Below, one piece after another: positions 1 to 12,365 of a stretch of 64,000 nt of DNA. The DNA is from Tanytarsus gracilentus. Taxonomy: Eukaryota > Arthropoda > Insecta > Diptera > Chironomidae. Position numbers and translations under genes: made by a program. Under the pieces are notes generated by a model. The model was not told the origin of the DNA. It saw nothing but the letters and a program-made list of their open reading frames with translations, and ran no database searches. Where the stretch lies: the NCBI GenBank assembly GCA_038502055.1, contig JAXRKN010000020.1:248001-312000 (forward strand). The letters are read 5' to 3'. Position 1 is the first letter of the stretch. The number at the start of each line of letters is the position of its first letter.

Positions 1-1373
1 TTCGATAAAATTTGGCAACTTTACGTTCGATACAATCAGAGAGGAAAAATTTTCTATCAACTTTGGAGTAAGGATGAGAAAATTTTCAATTATTTGGTGA
101 AAGTTGTTAAAGTTGATGAGAAAATTGCAAAAATTGTCCGAGAAATTGGAAACTTTGGAGAATTTTACAAATTTATGATTGGAAATTTGACAAAAACTGA
201 ACAGAAAGAATTAATTTTGAAATATTATCCGGAAATTATTGGAAAATTTGCAATTGACGATGACTTTGATGAAATTTGGAAGGAAATTAAGAAATTAGGT
301 GAGAAAATATAATTTTTTAAAATAATTTGAACCTAATTATTTTTGAATCTAAGAATTAAAAAAATTTTAATTGATTTTTTGGCTTAATTTATTTTTTGAA
401 CTTAAAAATATTTGAACTTTAACTTTTTAGATTACAAATTTTTTGAACTAAACGTTTTTTGAACTTGAACTGTATAATTTTTTTGAACCTAAAAATATTT
501 GAACTTAAATTTTTCAATCACAAACTTTTGAATTTAAATTTTTTTAAAACTAAAAGCTTTTTGAACTCAATCACTATAATTTCGACATATTTTAATTTTT
601 CAGAACTTTTCTCACCTTCCGAACTCTCAAAAATCATCCTCGAACCAAATTGGAAAAATGACACAATTTTATCGCAAGCTTTAAGTTCAAACTCTCAAGA
701 CCATAAAATAATTTCCTGGATTGAAAACCTCAAAAATTCTTCACAATTCAACTCAGAAGAAATTTTTAATGGTCTCAAAGCTCAACTAAAATCAACCAAA
801 GAAACTTCACTCATGATCGCGTCTTACAAGAAAACAGTTCAAGTTAATTCAAAGCTTTTGGATTATGTTGAAGATAAACTCGACCGAAATCAACTCAAAA
901 ATCTTTTAAAGCTTGAAAATTCTCAAGATTTTACAGTTCTTCAAATCTCAACTTTTAATCCCAACTCAAACGTTTTCGACATCTACAAAAATTTCCTCAA
1001 AAAACATTTGAGTAAACATGAAATGCGAGAAATTTTGCTGACCAAAAGCACTGAAGTTAAACTTTACCTCCTCGAAACTCTCATGTGGCGCCATCTACCC
1101 CAACGTGATGCGATGATTAAAATAATTAAAGAAATTTTCATCGCCACGCGTCAAAAGAAATTATTGAGAGAAATTTTCTCAGGTCGCGATGAAAATGGAC
1201 ACACAATTTTTAGTGGAAATTTAGAGAACTTTGAAGATGAAATTCAACCTCTTTTAAAACTTGGCGAAATTATTTTCGATGAAGATGAAATTGCGGAACT
1301 AAAAGTGATAAAAGATGGTGAAAAAATTATGTATAAAAAAATTAAATTCGGCGAAAATGTTTGGCCAGAATAA
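1..1373 (+). CDS. Uncharacterised protein, 3' part (gene enters from the left edge)
   Basis: Frame 1 is open from the first base to a donor at 299 (AG|GTGAGA). It resumes after a TTTCAG acceptor at 604 and ends with TAA at 1371-1373. The split codon G|AA closes the frame, giving at least 356 residues. The product is rich in Lys, Glu, Asn, Phe and Leu, looks alpha-helical, and shows no signal peptide, membrane segment or cysteine pattern. I do not recognise the family. Helical segments spaced along the chain might be degenerate ankyrin or HEAT-like repeats, but that is only an impression. The true start lies outside the window, and ATGs inside the intron near 459 are not starts. Confidence 0.7.
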
Positions 1374-1434
1374 ATTTTAGATTTTGTATTTAAATTTATA
1401 GCGGAGCTATAACTAATTTTATTTAAATAAAAAA

Positions 1435-3548
1435 TTAAATCAATTTAGCAAGAGTTGAACTTAAAATTACTAAAAATGAATAAAAAATTAGCGAAGAAGC
1501 AGAATTTGGTGTTGTCCTCTCTGAAGTTGTCGGATCTTCATTTCCATCCGCATAAGGTCCAATTTCCGCTGCATAAGCCATTGCCAGTCCAACCACACTC
1601 TGTTCATAGCTGCCTTGAAACAAATGCGACCACGGACCACTTGCATAAATCGCAATATCTTCACCAGCATGGCTTTCACTCTCCAAAGGCACTCCCGATG
1701 AATGTTGTCGATCAGTTTCGGTGAAATCTTCATTTTTAATGTCAATCCTTCCTCTTTCATCGTAAGTCTTCCAAAAGCTCGGTCCATCGGCATATGAAAG
1801 AATTTCATAAGGTAAACCATCGTCGGCAGTTCGATTAAATCCAAGAACATCGCTGTGTCTTGATGGATATCCATTGTAAGTGAAAACGTGTGAATGATCG
1901 CTGCTCACGATGATGAGAGTGTCCTCTTCGTTTGTCATCGTTCTGGCCATTTCAATCGCTCGAGCATATTCGGCCGTTTCATCGAGAGCCTTTCGAGCCC
2001 AATTATTGTGATGCGCCATGTCTAAAAATGTTTTTTAAAAAATAAATTAAAGGAGGAAAAACTCTGGAAATCTTTTTTACCAATTCTTCCACCCTCGACC
2101 ATTAAAAAATATCCATTTTCCTCTTTTTGAAGCATTCGAATGGCCGCTCTCGTCATATCAGTCAACAACGGCTCTTGATTACGAAGATTATTGTCCAAGA
2201 CATCAAGTCTGTACATGCAGTGATCACTTTCAAATAATCCAAGTAAAAAATCGGTTTTGTCAATGTCGAGCTCTTCTAATTGCTGATTGTGCCAAATATA
2301 TTTTGCATTTCCTTCTTTACTTCTATCGTCGAGCCATTCATCAATTAAATTTTTACCATCAGTTCGACTTCCGGGTCGGTCTTCGTCGTCATTTACTGTC
2401 GAATTAATAAAATGTCGCCTTCCACAGCCTAAAACAACTTTGAGTGGTTTTGCCTCGTCATTGTGGATCATTTGATAAGCAATATCGATGTTTGAATTGT
2501 TTGGATCGTCACGGCATTCTTGCGAGACATCGCTTTCCCAATTTCGTTCACTAACGTGAGCGTAGACACTAGCGGGTGTAGCGTGAGTCACTCGAGTATT
2601 CGTGACTAAACCTATAAGTGTTGAAAATGATGTAAAAAGCTCAAAATATCTTAAAGTTTTTTACCTGTAGCTTTTCCAGCTTTTTGCGCCCAAGATGCAA
2701 TCGAGTAAGTTCGATCGGTCTCCTCAAAGTGACACTGACTGCTCAGCACGTTTGCACTCACTCCAATTCCCCTGCGATTATTTTTAACACCGTGCATGAG
2801 AGCATTTGCACCGCATGTCGAGGAAGCAACTTGATTTAGATTTGGAAGAATTTTAAAATGTGAATTTAAAAATTTGATTTTTACCTTGATGATCAACGCA
2901 ATAAGTACGCGCGAGCCCAAAGTGTGGAAAATTATCATAAGATAAAGTTTTTTCTTCACCACCAAGGTACATTCGAGTGGCTGCTGTTGTTGTAATTGAT
3001 AAGCCTGATAATTTGGACATTTTTAGGAATTTTAAAAATTTCTGGATTTAATTTTTAAAAGAGGAGATTTAAAAATATTTGAAGCACTTCTTGAATTTGA
3101 GTCATAAAAATTTTATCTGGAGAAAATTCTTCCATTTTTTGATTTTTTTTCTTGTAAGATTTCTTTAAAATTCATATTTTCTAATAAGAATTTACAAAGT
3201 TAAAAAAATTGAATTTTTCTTATAAGAATTACAATATTATTTTTCTTATTGAAAATTTTCAGCAATTTTCTTATAAGAATTTTATTAAAAATTTCACTAA
3301 CCATCTCCGATAAAAAGAATAATATTTTTCGCTTTCTTCGTATTTAAAGAAACTTTCAGCTGCTCTTCTAAAATTTTTTGAGCTTTTTCATTCCAAAATT
3401 CGTTGTAGCCTTCAAGCTCTTTGAGAATCGGATCAATATTTTTGTATTCCATTTTCGAAAGTTTTCTATTCTTTCTCGGATGATATTCATCGGAAATTAC
3501 TGATGAAACCACAAAAATGAGGAAAATTAAATATTTAAGACTTGCCAT
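1435..3548 (-). CDS. Alkaline phosphatase, secreted and probably GPI-anchored
   Basis: Five exons (3548-3302, 3004-2885, 2829-2665, 2611-2081, 2021-1435) join in phase to 549 residues, the usual length for animal alkaline phosphatases. A signal peptide (about residues 1-19) and a hydrophobic C-terminal tail ending LAKLI suggest export and GPI anchoring. Family landmarks are present: IGDG metal site (near 80-83), THATPA, ERNW carrying the active-site Arg, EGGRID...HH (Asp355), SSDHSH (Asp396/His397) and HAGED (His472). The nucleophilic serine (Ser126) is kept, but the preceding Asp of the usual DSA motif is Ser125, in the context VASSTCGANA. The enzyme hydrolyses phosphomonoesters at the outer cell surface. 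The Asp loss may alter catalysis. The Met often found after GDG is absent at the first splice junction. Confidence 0.93.
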
Positions 3549-4525
3549 GGCAAATAATCACGATTCACTGAAAATAATTTTCTTATGTGCTGCGCTAATC
3601 AAAGGTTAATCGGTAGATTATACTTTAAGTGGAAGTTAAGCTTATCGTTTTTTAACAACTCTCAAATATTTATTAAATATCAATTTTTATTTTAAACCAT
3701 TGGATTAAAACGCCGAATTTCGTTAATTTAAAGAGTTTTACAGATTGAGAAAAAAATAAAAAAAAGTTTTTTAATGATTTTTTTTTATTAAATTCACACA
3801 TCAAATTTGTGTTTCCAATTGATTTAGATCCTGTCAATAAAAAGTCACATTAGTGTCAACAATGAAGAAAAACAATTTTGTTTTTTTACTGCAAGACTTA
3901 AATTAATTCAAAATAAATTTATCGAACAAGAAGTGACCAAGATTAACTGGTAAAAAAATAAAAAATCAAATTATTAAAAAAAAAATTGTTAAAATTTCCA
4001 GGAGATTGTTCAAAATATCAAAATTCAATTTAAGCCCACATGGCTAACAACATCAGCGACATTAAAAAAATTCCTCTTCGTCGAATTAATTTTCCCCCTG
4101 CTTAAAATAAAAAACTGTAAAGCCGTTAAGGAATTTATTTTGTTTTAATCCAAAATAAAAAGTTCCTTTCAATTAAAGTCACTTAAATCCACAACATAAA
4201 TTTTTAGAATTCATCCACTTAAATTAAACATTTTTAAAAACATCCACAGAATTTAAAATCAAAAATTTACGCCAAAATAATTTTAAAAATCATGCAAAAA
4301 AAAATTCCTCAACGGCTTTTTAGTTTTTAAATCAAAAACAAAACAAAAAATTGAAAATTTTAAAATTTCTAGCAAAAATTAATTAATTTGTAAACTAAAA
4401 CCCAGTGTGATTGCTCGCAATGTCTCTTTAACACACTCAAAATCGTCTCCATCCATTTATCGAGTGTTCATTTCACTGCAAAATTAGCATTTTTAGATAT
4501 TTATTTAATTTAAAACTTTTAAAAA
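3549..4525. other. Intergenic, divergent between alkaline phosphatase and the first ZAD zinc-finger gene
   Basis: AT-rich with long A and T runs. It must hold both 5' regions, but I see no convincing TATA box, coding exon or repeat family. Confidence 0.5.
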
Positions 4526-6169
4526 ATGGAATTGGATAAAATTTGTCGAATTTGTCTCACAACTAAAAAGGAAATGAGGAATTTATTTACCGAGAACATA
4601 ATTAGCATGCTCGAAGACTTCAGTAGCATTAAAGTGAGTCCAAAACTCGAAGTTTGCGTATTTTAAAATTATTTTCTTCTTTTTAGATCGCGAAAGATCC
4701 AGGATGGCCTGACAAAATCTGCAGTCAATGCGTGCATCAAGTCTCACGTTGTCACTCGTTCAAGAAGCGAATAGAAAAGTCAGACGACCAACTCAAGCAA
4801 TACATCAAGTCACTCACAGTCATCGTTGAAGAGCCAATGAAGGAAATTCCACAACTTAAACCCCAACCAGTGATGCAGGAGATTCAAATTCAACGTCCCG
4901 AACCTCAACTGCAACAGTCAACACCTCTCATCATCGCCAATCTTAATCCAACCATGCTCAATGGTCAGCAGCTCATTCAAACGGCGAGCGGTCAAATAAT
5001 TCAAGCGCAAATCGGTCAATTCGTACAAGGACCCAATAACACAATTCAAATGATCACCACACAACAACCTCAACTCCAACAGCTCCTTCAAATTCGACCC
5101 GAGCAAGATAATCGACTCACACAAGAGTTAATCGTTCAGCCCGAAATGACCGACAGCCACCAGTACTACGAAGAAATTCCAGTGTACGTTCAGTCAGCGA
5201 ATGGCCAACAAACAATTCTCAATCTTCACCATCAAGTTCAAGCACTCCAGCAGCAAGTTCAGAGTCAACAGCAACAGCAAACAGCCAGCAGCTCCGAGAC
5301 AGATGAAATTGAGATTCAAGAAGTTCAAAATTACGAGGAAGACGATTACAATTGTGAGGATTTAGAGGAGATGGTTGAGGACGACAATCTCCAAGAGGTG
5401 GAGAGTGAATCAACAACATATTATGTCGAGCAAGAGATGCTGGTTGATGTGAGTCAAGATGAGGAGACGATCGACAAGAAACTTCTCGCTGATTTTTTAT
5501 CGCAACACGCAATTCAAGTCGCGCCCTCGAAATTTGCATGCAATCTCTGTCAGAATGAATTCAAGAGCATGAAATGGCTCGAGTCGCACATGAAAACAAT
5601 TCACAGCAACTGGATTAAGGCAAATGTCTGTAAAAAGCAGCCGACCTGTCAGATTTGTGGCAAAGGCTTTCGAGGCCCGGGAATGCTAAAAATGCATCTG
5701 AAAACTCACGAACGCGAAAATAAAATTCCCACGTGCAGCGTGTGCGGCAACACATTTAAGTCAAAGTCAATTTTATATCGACATCGAGCGACGCATTTTT
5801 CTGATCAGAAGCAGCACATTTGCTCGATATGCAATAAAACATTTAACACAAACTACCAATTAAATGCTCACATAGCGAGACACAAAAATCATCAGTGTGG
5901 CGATTGTGAGAAGAGTTTCAGTAATGCCGCTGATTTTAAGGTAAATTTGGATTATTTTTTTATTTAAATTTATATTGGCGATTTTTTTAAATGTTAAATT
6001 TTTCAAATAACATTTTTACATTTTACTAAAAAGTTTTTAGTGCTGACTTTTTCTAAGCCTTGAGTTTAATTTTGAAGGACTAATAAAATTATTTCATTTT
6101 TAGACTCACGTGCAACAAGAACATCCGGATGGAATTAAAACAACGACAGCAATGGTGAAGAGTTGTTAG
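4526..6169 (+). CDS. ZAD domain C2H2 zinc-finger protein with Gln-rich linker
   Basis: Three exons (4526-4633, 4687-5940, 6104-6169) join in phase to 475 residues. The N-terminus is a ZAD dimerisation domain, with CRIC at residues 7-10 and its second pair CSQC just after the first intron. A long linker follows, rich in Gln and Pro and then in Glu and Asp. Five C2H2 fingers close the protein, the last split by intron 2 and completed by the 22-codon last exon. ZAD zinc-finger proteins are an insect-expanded family of nuclear DNA-binding regulators. Target genes cannot be read from sequence. The start follows from the ZAD motif lying right after the ATG. Confidence 0.92.
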
Positions 6170-6777
6170 GGAAAAATTAGCTGGAATAGAGATTGAATAA
6201 TTTTTCGAAATAGTTACGGGATATTTGGAAAATTTTAACCAACATCATGAACACATAAATCAAGGATTTTTGAACTCACAATGAACTCATGGCACTGATT
6301 AAGTGAGTTTTTTAACTGAGGCTGTCAATTTTATCAATTATTGTCACAGGTTTTGGTTCTCGTTTTATGCGAAAATTTAAAATTTAAGGGTTTCGTTCGT
6401 GTTTTAATTCAATTTTAGTTAAATTTTAATTGAGCTAAGTTTATGTCGATTTTAATTGATTGCTGATGGGTGGCGACACAGAACTTTATCAGGCTAGACA
6501 CAAACCATGCAAAACTCTTAAGATTGCTCTTTAAACTGTGACTTGATTTTATGTCGATTTTCGTATTTTTTCGCTCATTGACTCATCAGCCGTTTAATTT
6601 TAAAATATTAAAACAAAAATAATTTATGCCGTAAATTTTTCTCCAAATATCCAGTAATTTTTCGAAGATTTTCATTGTTCTAAAATTCGAACTTCATAAA
6701 ATCCTCAACAAAAAATATAAAACAAATGTTTTCGAGTAAAATAGTAGATAACAATAAAAAAATATATTTAAATCCTC
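6170..6777. other. Convergent intergenic region (3' ends)
   Basis: Holds the 3' untranslated ends of the flanking convergent genes. Several AATAAA-like motifs are present. No coding or repeat signal seen. Confidence 0.5.
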
Positions 6778-8261
6778 TCATTTTTCCAACAATTTCATAT
6801 TTAAGTCGATTATAATTTTAACAATACTTCCATCCTGCAGATCCACAAAATCGAAAAGAAAAACGTTCGAGAGTTTTTTGTCATTTGCTCCGAAGCGACC
6901 CGGCGTCTGATTCATCAGCCATTCTCTGCACTTTTTATCGACTTTCTTTGCGCACTTTGTTTTGAGTGTCGAATAAAATCGCGGCAATATGAAGCCAGTT
7001 GTTGGCGTTAAGAGCACTTGCGAGCAAAAACCTTGATAGAATTGACGATTTTGGAGATTTTGATCGAGACATTCGATGAGCTTTTCGCAGCTGGTAACAT
7101 TCGGCCATGGGTTAGGCCAGTGATTGGTTGTGAAGAAGCTCGAGTGAAGAAATTTAAAATTTCGATAAATTACAATGATTTGCTTTTGAAGTTGAGACGC
7201 GCGTGTGAGCGTTAATTGTGGGAAATTTGCCTCGTGCAAAAATCGCTCGTAAATTTTAGATGAAAATTGCGAGACAATAAATTCTGATAATTGCTGATGA
7301 AGTTCCAAAGTGAAGTCATAAAAATGCTGAAAATCGAGGATGACAAACTCTTTTGGATGATTCGAGAGAAATTTGAGAATTTCCTCAAGTGGTTCCGAAA
7401 TTTCTGTGCAATAAACGCCGTGAACGAAATAAAGCAAATTGTCGGATTGATTGAAGGCAGTTCGGAGATCGAAATATCTAAAATTAATTTAATTAAAATT
7501 TAAAATATTTCTAGAATATATTTTTACCTAACTCCACCCTCCAGCTGCTGAATCGTCGAATACTTTTGGGTTTTTGCCCATCTTCGAACGACGCAAGGCA
7601 CAAATGGAAAAATTTTCTTCACAACTTCCTCGCTGTCTGGAGCGATTTTGGATTTTTTATTAATCCCGTAAGAGCACGAGTCGTGAGAGCCAGGAATCGC
7701 CAGATTAATGATTGGAATTCTTTCTCGAATTTGGTGAGGAAGATTTGTCATCCAGTTCTCGGTGTCTGAAGAGAAAGCTGAATGAGAAAAAAATTAAATC
7801 GAAATCTTTAATTTAACGGTTTAAAAAAATTTGAATTTTTTTACTTTGCAAACATTGAATTTTAAAATTTAACGGCAATTTTTCAAATCAAAAATTAAGG
7901 TTTTAAATTTTTAACATTAAAACTTTTTAAATTAAAATTTCAGACCTGATTTGCTAACTTGCGTCATTTTTACAAGGCGAAAACTTTAAAACTGATGAGA
8001 ATTTTTTTACATTTAACATTTTCGCATTCATTAAATGAGAAAATTGTTCTGTTAATTATTTCAAGGTTGAGTTGGTTTTAATTTTTTGAGAAAAACATTT
8101 GTTTTTGTTCTGAAGCCAGAAACAATTGAACGAAAATCTCTCAAGTGTATTAAAGTGTCAATTTCATTTCATGATTAACAACTTAATTCTTTTGTGACAT
8201 CAGCTGCTGAATATTTTAATATTTCAAAGTACTTACTGTTGCTTTCCGATGATTTAATCAT
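6778..8261 (-). CDS. PI-PLC X domain-containing protein (PLCXD-like)
   Basis: Three exons (8261-8237, 7765-7528, 7477-6778) join in phase to 320 residues, typical of PLCXD proteins. The X-domain core is clear: LAIPGSHDSCSY with the first catalytic His, STIQQLEGGVRYFDLR across intron 2, then FVHGVYC with the second His. No PH, EF-hand, C2 or Y domain is present, so it is the short eukaryotic PLCXD type, a presumed phosphoinositide or related phosphodiesterase whose substrate is not certain. The first exon has only eight codons. A second ATG exon (7967-7946) with a weaker donor (GTCTGA) would also splice in phase into exon 2, giving a different N-terminus. Confidence 0.88.
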
Positions 8262-8412
8262 TGTTGAACTTTTAAGCTTTAATTTCATTTCAATTTATTT
8301 ATTTAATGACTTTTATTTCAGACTTTTCATTCTTTAATCGAGTTTCTGTTCGTGTAATGAACTTTTTTGCTTTATGAATTGCTCTATTTTCCTCGCTATC
8401 GATTAATTTTTA

Positions 8413-9262
8413 GTGTAACCCACGAAGTGGTGTAACACTTATATGCGCCTATTTCCGTCCGTCCGTCCGTCTGTTCCATCGAGATCTCTATGAATTTAGA
8501 TTCGGCCATTTTAGGAATTATGAGGGTCATGACCACAGGTCGTGCCATGGACAGCCCTAAATGCCATTTTTCACACAAATTTCCTGTTATATGGCTTCAT
8601 GTATGTCGTTGAACTCGTATTTGTATCAGGAATTGAAAGGCATTGATGATATTTGAGGAATGTCTATCATGGCCATCCAAGAGTGCCACCAATGTCCATC
8701 ACGGCCGGCCAGTAGTGCCCCTAATGTCCATTTTTTAAAAGTATGGCTTCATGTACCTCGTTGAACTCGGAATTTGACCAGAAATCGATTGGCATGGATC
8801 TGAAAATGGAACACTGTGGAAAATGGAACACAGTGGAAAATGGAACACCGTGGAAAATGGAACATAGTGGAAAATGGAACATAGTGGAAAATTGAACATA
8901 GTGGAAAATTGAACATGGTGAAAATGAAACATAAAGGAAAATGGAACATAGTGGGAAATGGAACATAATGGAAAATGAAACACAGTGGAAAATGGAACAC
9001 AGTGGAAAATGGAACATAGTGGAAAATGGAACACAGTGGAAAATGAAACACAGTGGAAAATGAAACATAGTGGAAAATGAAACATAGTGTATAATGGAAC
9101 ATAGTGAAAAATGGAACATGGTGGAAAATGAAACACAGTGGGAAATGGAACATAATTGAGAAATATTTTCCAAAAGGCTTCCCTTTTGGCTTCTCCAAGG
9201 CTTCTTCATAGGACTTCCCCATGTTACATTTCCAATACTGATCTGTTACAAGTGGGTTACAC
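8413..9262. mobile_element. Inverted-repeat-bounded, MITE-like element containing a minisatellite
   Basis: The stretch is bounded by a perfect 11-bp inverted repeat, GTGTAACCCAC at 8413-8423 and GTGGGTTACAC at 9252-9262, with a further TGTAACA match just inside each arm. The left part carries a (CCGT)n tract near 8455-8470 and phrases recurring in near-copies (ATGGCCAT, TGTCCATCACGG). The right part is a long minisatellite. No transposase ORF is present; long minus-strand reading frames here come only from the tandem repeat. It is less AT-rich than its flanks. A non-autonomous DNA element is the likeliest reading; no clear target-site duplication was found. Confidence 0.5.
8802..9155. repeat. 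Minisatellite, about 20 copies of a 17-bp unit
   Basis: The unit is close to GTGGAAAATGGAACAYA, repeated head to tail with mostly single-base changes. Because 17 is not a multiple of three, all frames on the minus strand stay open and produce spurious Phe/His/Cys-rich ORFs. It lies inside the inverted-repeat element. Confidence 0.9.
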
Positions 9263-9298
9263 GGCAACACCCACGTGTGGGTTTTGAAACATTTTTTA
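9261..9298 (+). repeat. Dispersed motif GGCAACACCCACGTGTGGG, copy 1
   Basis: Directly at the right end of the inverted-repeat element. The same block (ending GTGGGTTTTGAAACATTTTT) recurs near 44,203-44,240, and a diverged copy lies inverted near 26,026-26,062. It contains a near-palindrome CCCACGTGTGGG. Confidence 0.6.
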
Positions 9299-9590
9299 TC
9301 AATAAACGAGTAAAACTTCTTTGTTTTGAATTATTCCATTTTTTTGTAGATTTTTACACTGACGAATATTTTCTATTTTCTCCGTCGATCGAAGGGACAA
9401 AAACTCAATAAAAAAAATGTGATTGAAATAAAAAAATATGTTTTAAAAAAATTGTCAGTCGTTGATTAAATAAAAATTTAAAAATTATATTTTTAAAACC
9501 AAAATTTTTAAAATTTAAATTTAAAAGTTAAATTTTTAATTTTTTAAATGCAGAATTTTTTATTATTTCTAGTTTTTAAGGAATATTAAT

Positions 9591-12067
9591 TTAGAATTTC
9601 TCGAGTACTTTAGTGAGAAGTTCGTTCATTTGAGTGAGCAGCAATCGAGGATCCTCAACTAAAAGAGAAAAAAAAATATTTTAAAATAAATTTTTTAAGC
9701 ATTGAAATCTTTGTGAAATCTCACCTAATCCAGCAGTGGTCATTGCATTTGAGAAAAGCTGATTGGCCAAAAGGGATGCGAGTTTTTCATCCGTTGTCAT
9801 CAACTTATGAAGTTTCTTAATAATCGAATTTCTAAAAATTTATCATTAAATTAAATCAAAATTTTGAGGAGTTAAAAATTAAAATTAAATTTGCATTTAA
9901 AATTAAATTTTTAAAAAACAATTTCCTCACTTTGGATTGATTTCAAGCTGCGACTGAAGCAGAGCATATCGATTTTCCTCTGTCAATTGATGACTCTGCG
10001 TCTTTATGAAATGTCTGGCAGCCGCCATATCCTCGACAGTAACAACACACGGATGATTATCAAGTTTACTCGTATAACGGACATTCGCGACTTTGCTGCC
10101 TAGCTCTGTTTTAAGGAATCGAATCAAGTCGTCGGTTTCACGCTGTGTGAGAGAATCTTTAGAGTGATCCTCGAAAAATTGCTTCTCAGCCTCTTCAGTG
10201 GGGTTGCTGCGACGAATTTCCTTCTCGACTGAGACGAGATTGTGACTCTAAAATTATTTAAAATTAAAAATTAAAATTATAAAATAATAATTTTTTTACC
10301 TTATAACTAATCAATTGCATCAAAACGAGCTCATCGTAAGGCTCATAGCAGAACAAAACGGGATAATCTTGTTTCTTGAGACTCTCGAAGTAAGGAGAAC
10401 TTATCGCGAGTGCTCGTGACGGCGCCGCCAGATAATAAATGTCCTTCTGATCATCTTTAAGTTGCTTTATATACTCATCGATACCGATTCTAAAGCCATC
10501 ACTCGTCTTGTTCGTCTCGAATCGCAATAATTTAGCGATATCCTCCTTCTCAGTCTGATCTTGCGTCGTGACAATTCCTTCTTTAAGGAAAAGACCGTAA
10601 TCCTTGTAGAAATCTTCGTAACCTGCTGGATCTTTTTGTGACTTGTCGAACAAAAATTTCAGCACTCTCGAAGTCAACACATTTCTGAGTCGGCGAATTA
10701 AATTGCTGTTTTGTAAAAGTTCGCGACTCAAGTTGAGCGGAATGTCTTCACTGTCAACGACACCCCTCACAAATCTCAACCATTTCGGCAACATCAAATC
10801 GGTTTTTGATTGAATCAAAATTTTCCTCGTGTAAAGTGAAATTCCGGTGTCGGAATCGCGCGACATTTCAAAGAGCCCGGGCCGTGATTCGGGGAAATAG
10901 AGGATTGTTCTAAGTGACAATGGAACATCAGCTTTGAAATGCAATTTATATCGAGGTGCGTCAAAAGTGTTTCCGATGTATCTAAAAAATTCTTGATGCT
11001 GTTCATCAGTGACTTCTTTCGGGTCCATAAGCCAAAGCGGTTGCACGAGATTTATTTGATTGCCGTTGAGGTAAATTGGAGAGCCGACAAAATTGCTATA
11101 TTTTTTGATCACATCACGAATTCGATTCTCTTCGGCGTACTCTCGTGAGTCGGGCTGGAAATGTTGAGAATTTATTAAACCCCATTAAAGTAAATTTTAA
11201 AGTCATCCTCACCTTTAAATGCACAACAATTTTTGTGCCCACCGAAACGTCATCGCACTCTTGAATCTCAAACGATCCAGTTCCATCACTCGACCACTTG
11301 TATCCAATAGCATCTGGTGATGATGACTTTGAATAGACATCGACGTTTGTGGCACACATAAATGCTGAATAGAATCCAACGCCAAATTGACCGATGATAT
11401 TTTCAGCTGCTCCTTTTTGAGTCTCTTGAAGTTGTTCAAGGAAATTTTTAGATCCCGATCTTGCGATTGTGCCGAGGGCATCAATCATTTCATCTCTGGA
11501 GATTTATTAAAATAATTAAAATAAATATATTAAAATTAATAAATTACCTCGTCATTCCAATGCCGGTATCTTGAATTATGAGCGTTCGATTTGCTTTGTT
11601 GGTTTCGATGTGGATTTCAAGTTTTCGATCTATTTCAGTCATCGCATCCGGATTTGTGTTGGACATATATCGAAATTTCTCAATCGCGTCGGAAGCATTT
11701 GAAATTAATTCGCGAACGAAGACTTCACTCTAAAATAATTTCAATTATTAAATTTGTGATTAAATATATAAAAAAAATCAGATGTTTTACTTCGGAGTAA
11801 AGTGACTTTGCGACAATATCGAGAAGCATTCGTGTCTCGGCCTTAAATTCATGTTTGTCGACGGGTCCTTTGGCCTTTTCATTCTCGCGAATTATCGAGT
11901 GATAGCAGGCGGCAAGTGGAACTAGAATTAAAATTTTTATTTTGTTGATTTTTGGTTATGTTCTGGAGATTCAAAATATTACCTCGAATATTTGGTCGAC
12001 GAGCGACTGTCGTGAGATTTCCTCGATGTCTCAGCACTGCTCGAGTTGCTATTCTTAAATGGAGCAT
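9591..12067 (-). CDS. Trap1: TRAP1, mitochondrial HSP90-family chaperone
   Basis: Eight exons (12067-11983, 11921-11791, 11729-11548, 11495-11213, 11154-10300, 10247-9931, 9831-9725, 9658-9591) join in phase to 675 residues, close to human TRAP1 (about 700). An Arg-rich, acidic-poor N-terminus fits a mitochondrial targeting peptide. The GHKL ATPase motifs are intact: ELISNASDA, QDTGIGMT, LGTIARSGSK and GQFGVGFYSAF. The middle and C-terminal domains follow with family blocks such as RGVVDSEDIPLNLSRE and AGLVEDPR. It works as an ATP-dependent dimer folding client proteins in the mitochondrial matrix. Intron 1 is certain because reading through it gives a stop soon after, while splicing restores the family N-terminus. 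Confidence 0.95.
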
Positions 12068-12365
12068 GTTTTTATGTTAATTTTCTGCTTTTTCCTCGAA
12101 TAATTTTAATTTTTTAATTTAAATTTTTATTTGTTTTGATTTTAAGAACATCACTAACTTGGATTAATTTTTTTAACGGATTTGATTTTTTTGAAAAAAT
12201 ACGTTACAAAAATTTATGTTGAATTTTGAATTTTGAATTTTTTTAATGGGCTTTGAAATTTAATTAATTTTAAACATTTTTTATTAATTCTTAATTTTTT
12301 TATTTCAAGCAAAATCTTTTTACTCTTAAACTTCTCTTCTTTGAACATTTTCATTTGTAAATTTG
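12068..12365. other. Short intergenic region with a relic of the ATACGTTAC hairpin family
   Basis: ATACGTTACA at 12199-12208 within a context like copies at 23.9 and 34.5 kb, but without the matching right arm. Otherwise AT-rich with no other feature seen. Confidence 0.4.

Noticed and set aside
459..603. ORF start at 459 for the first gene
   Set aside because: It lies in an intron: a donor at 299 and acceptor at 603 give a phase-matched join, and the peptide before 604 is low-complexity Asn/Phe/Leu.
1455..1724. Plus-strand ORF inside the alkaline phosphatase
   Set aside because: Shadow of the phosphatase exon; His/Leu-rich without domain.
8721..9270. Three long overlapping minus-strand ORFs rich in Phe, His and Cys
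   Set aside because: They arise from the 17-bp tandem repeat, which is open in all frames. No start context, domain or splice partner.
11879..12067. TRAP1 first exon read through to a stop as a 62-residue protein
   Set aside because: A canonical intron 11,982-11,922 restores the conserved mitochondrial HSP90 N-terminus in frame.
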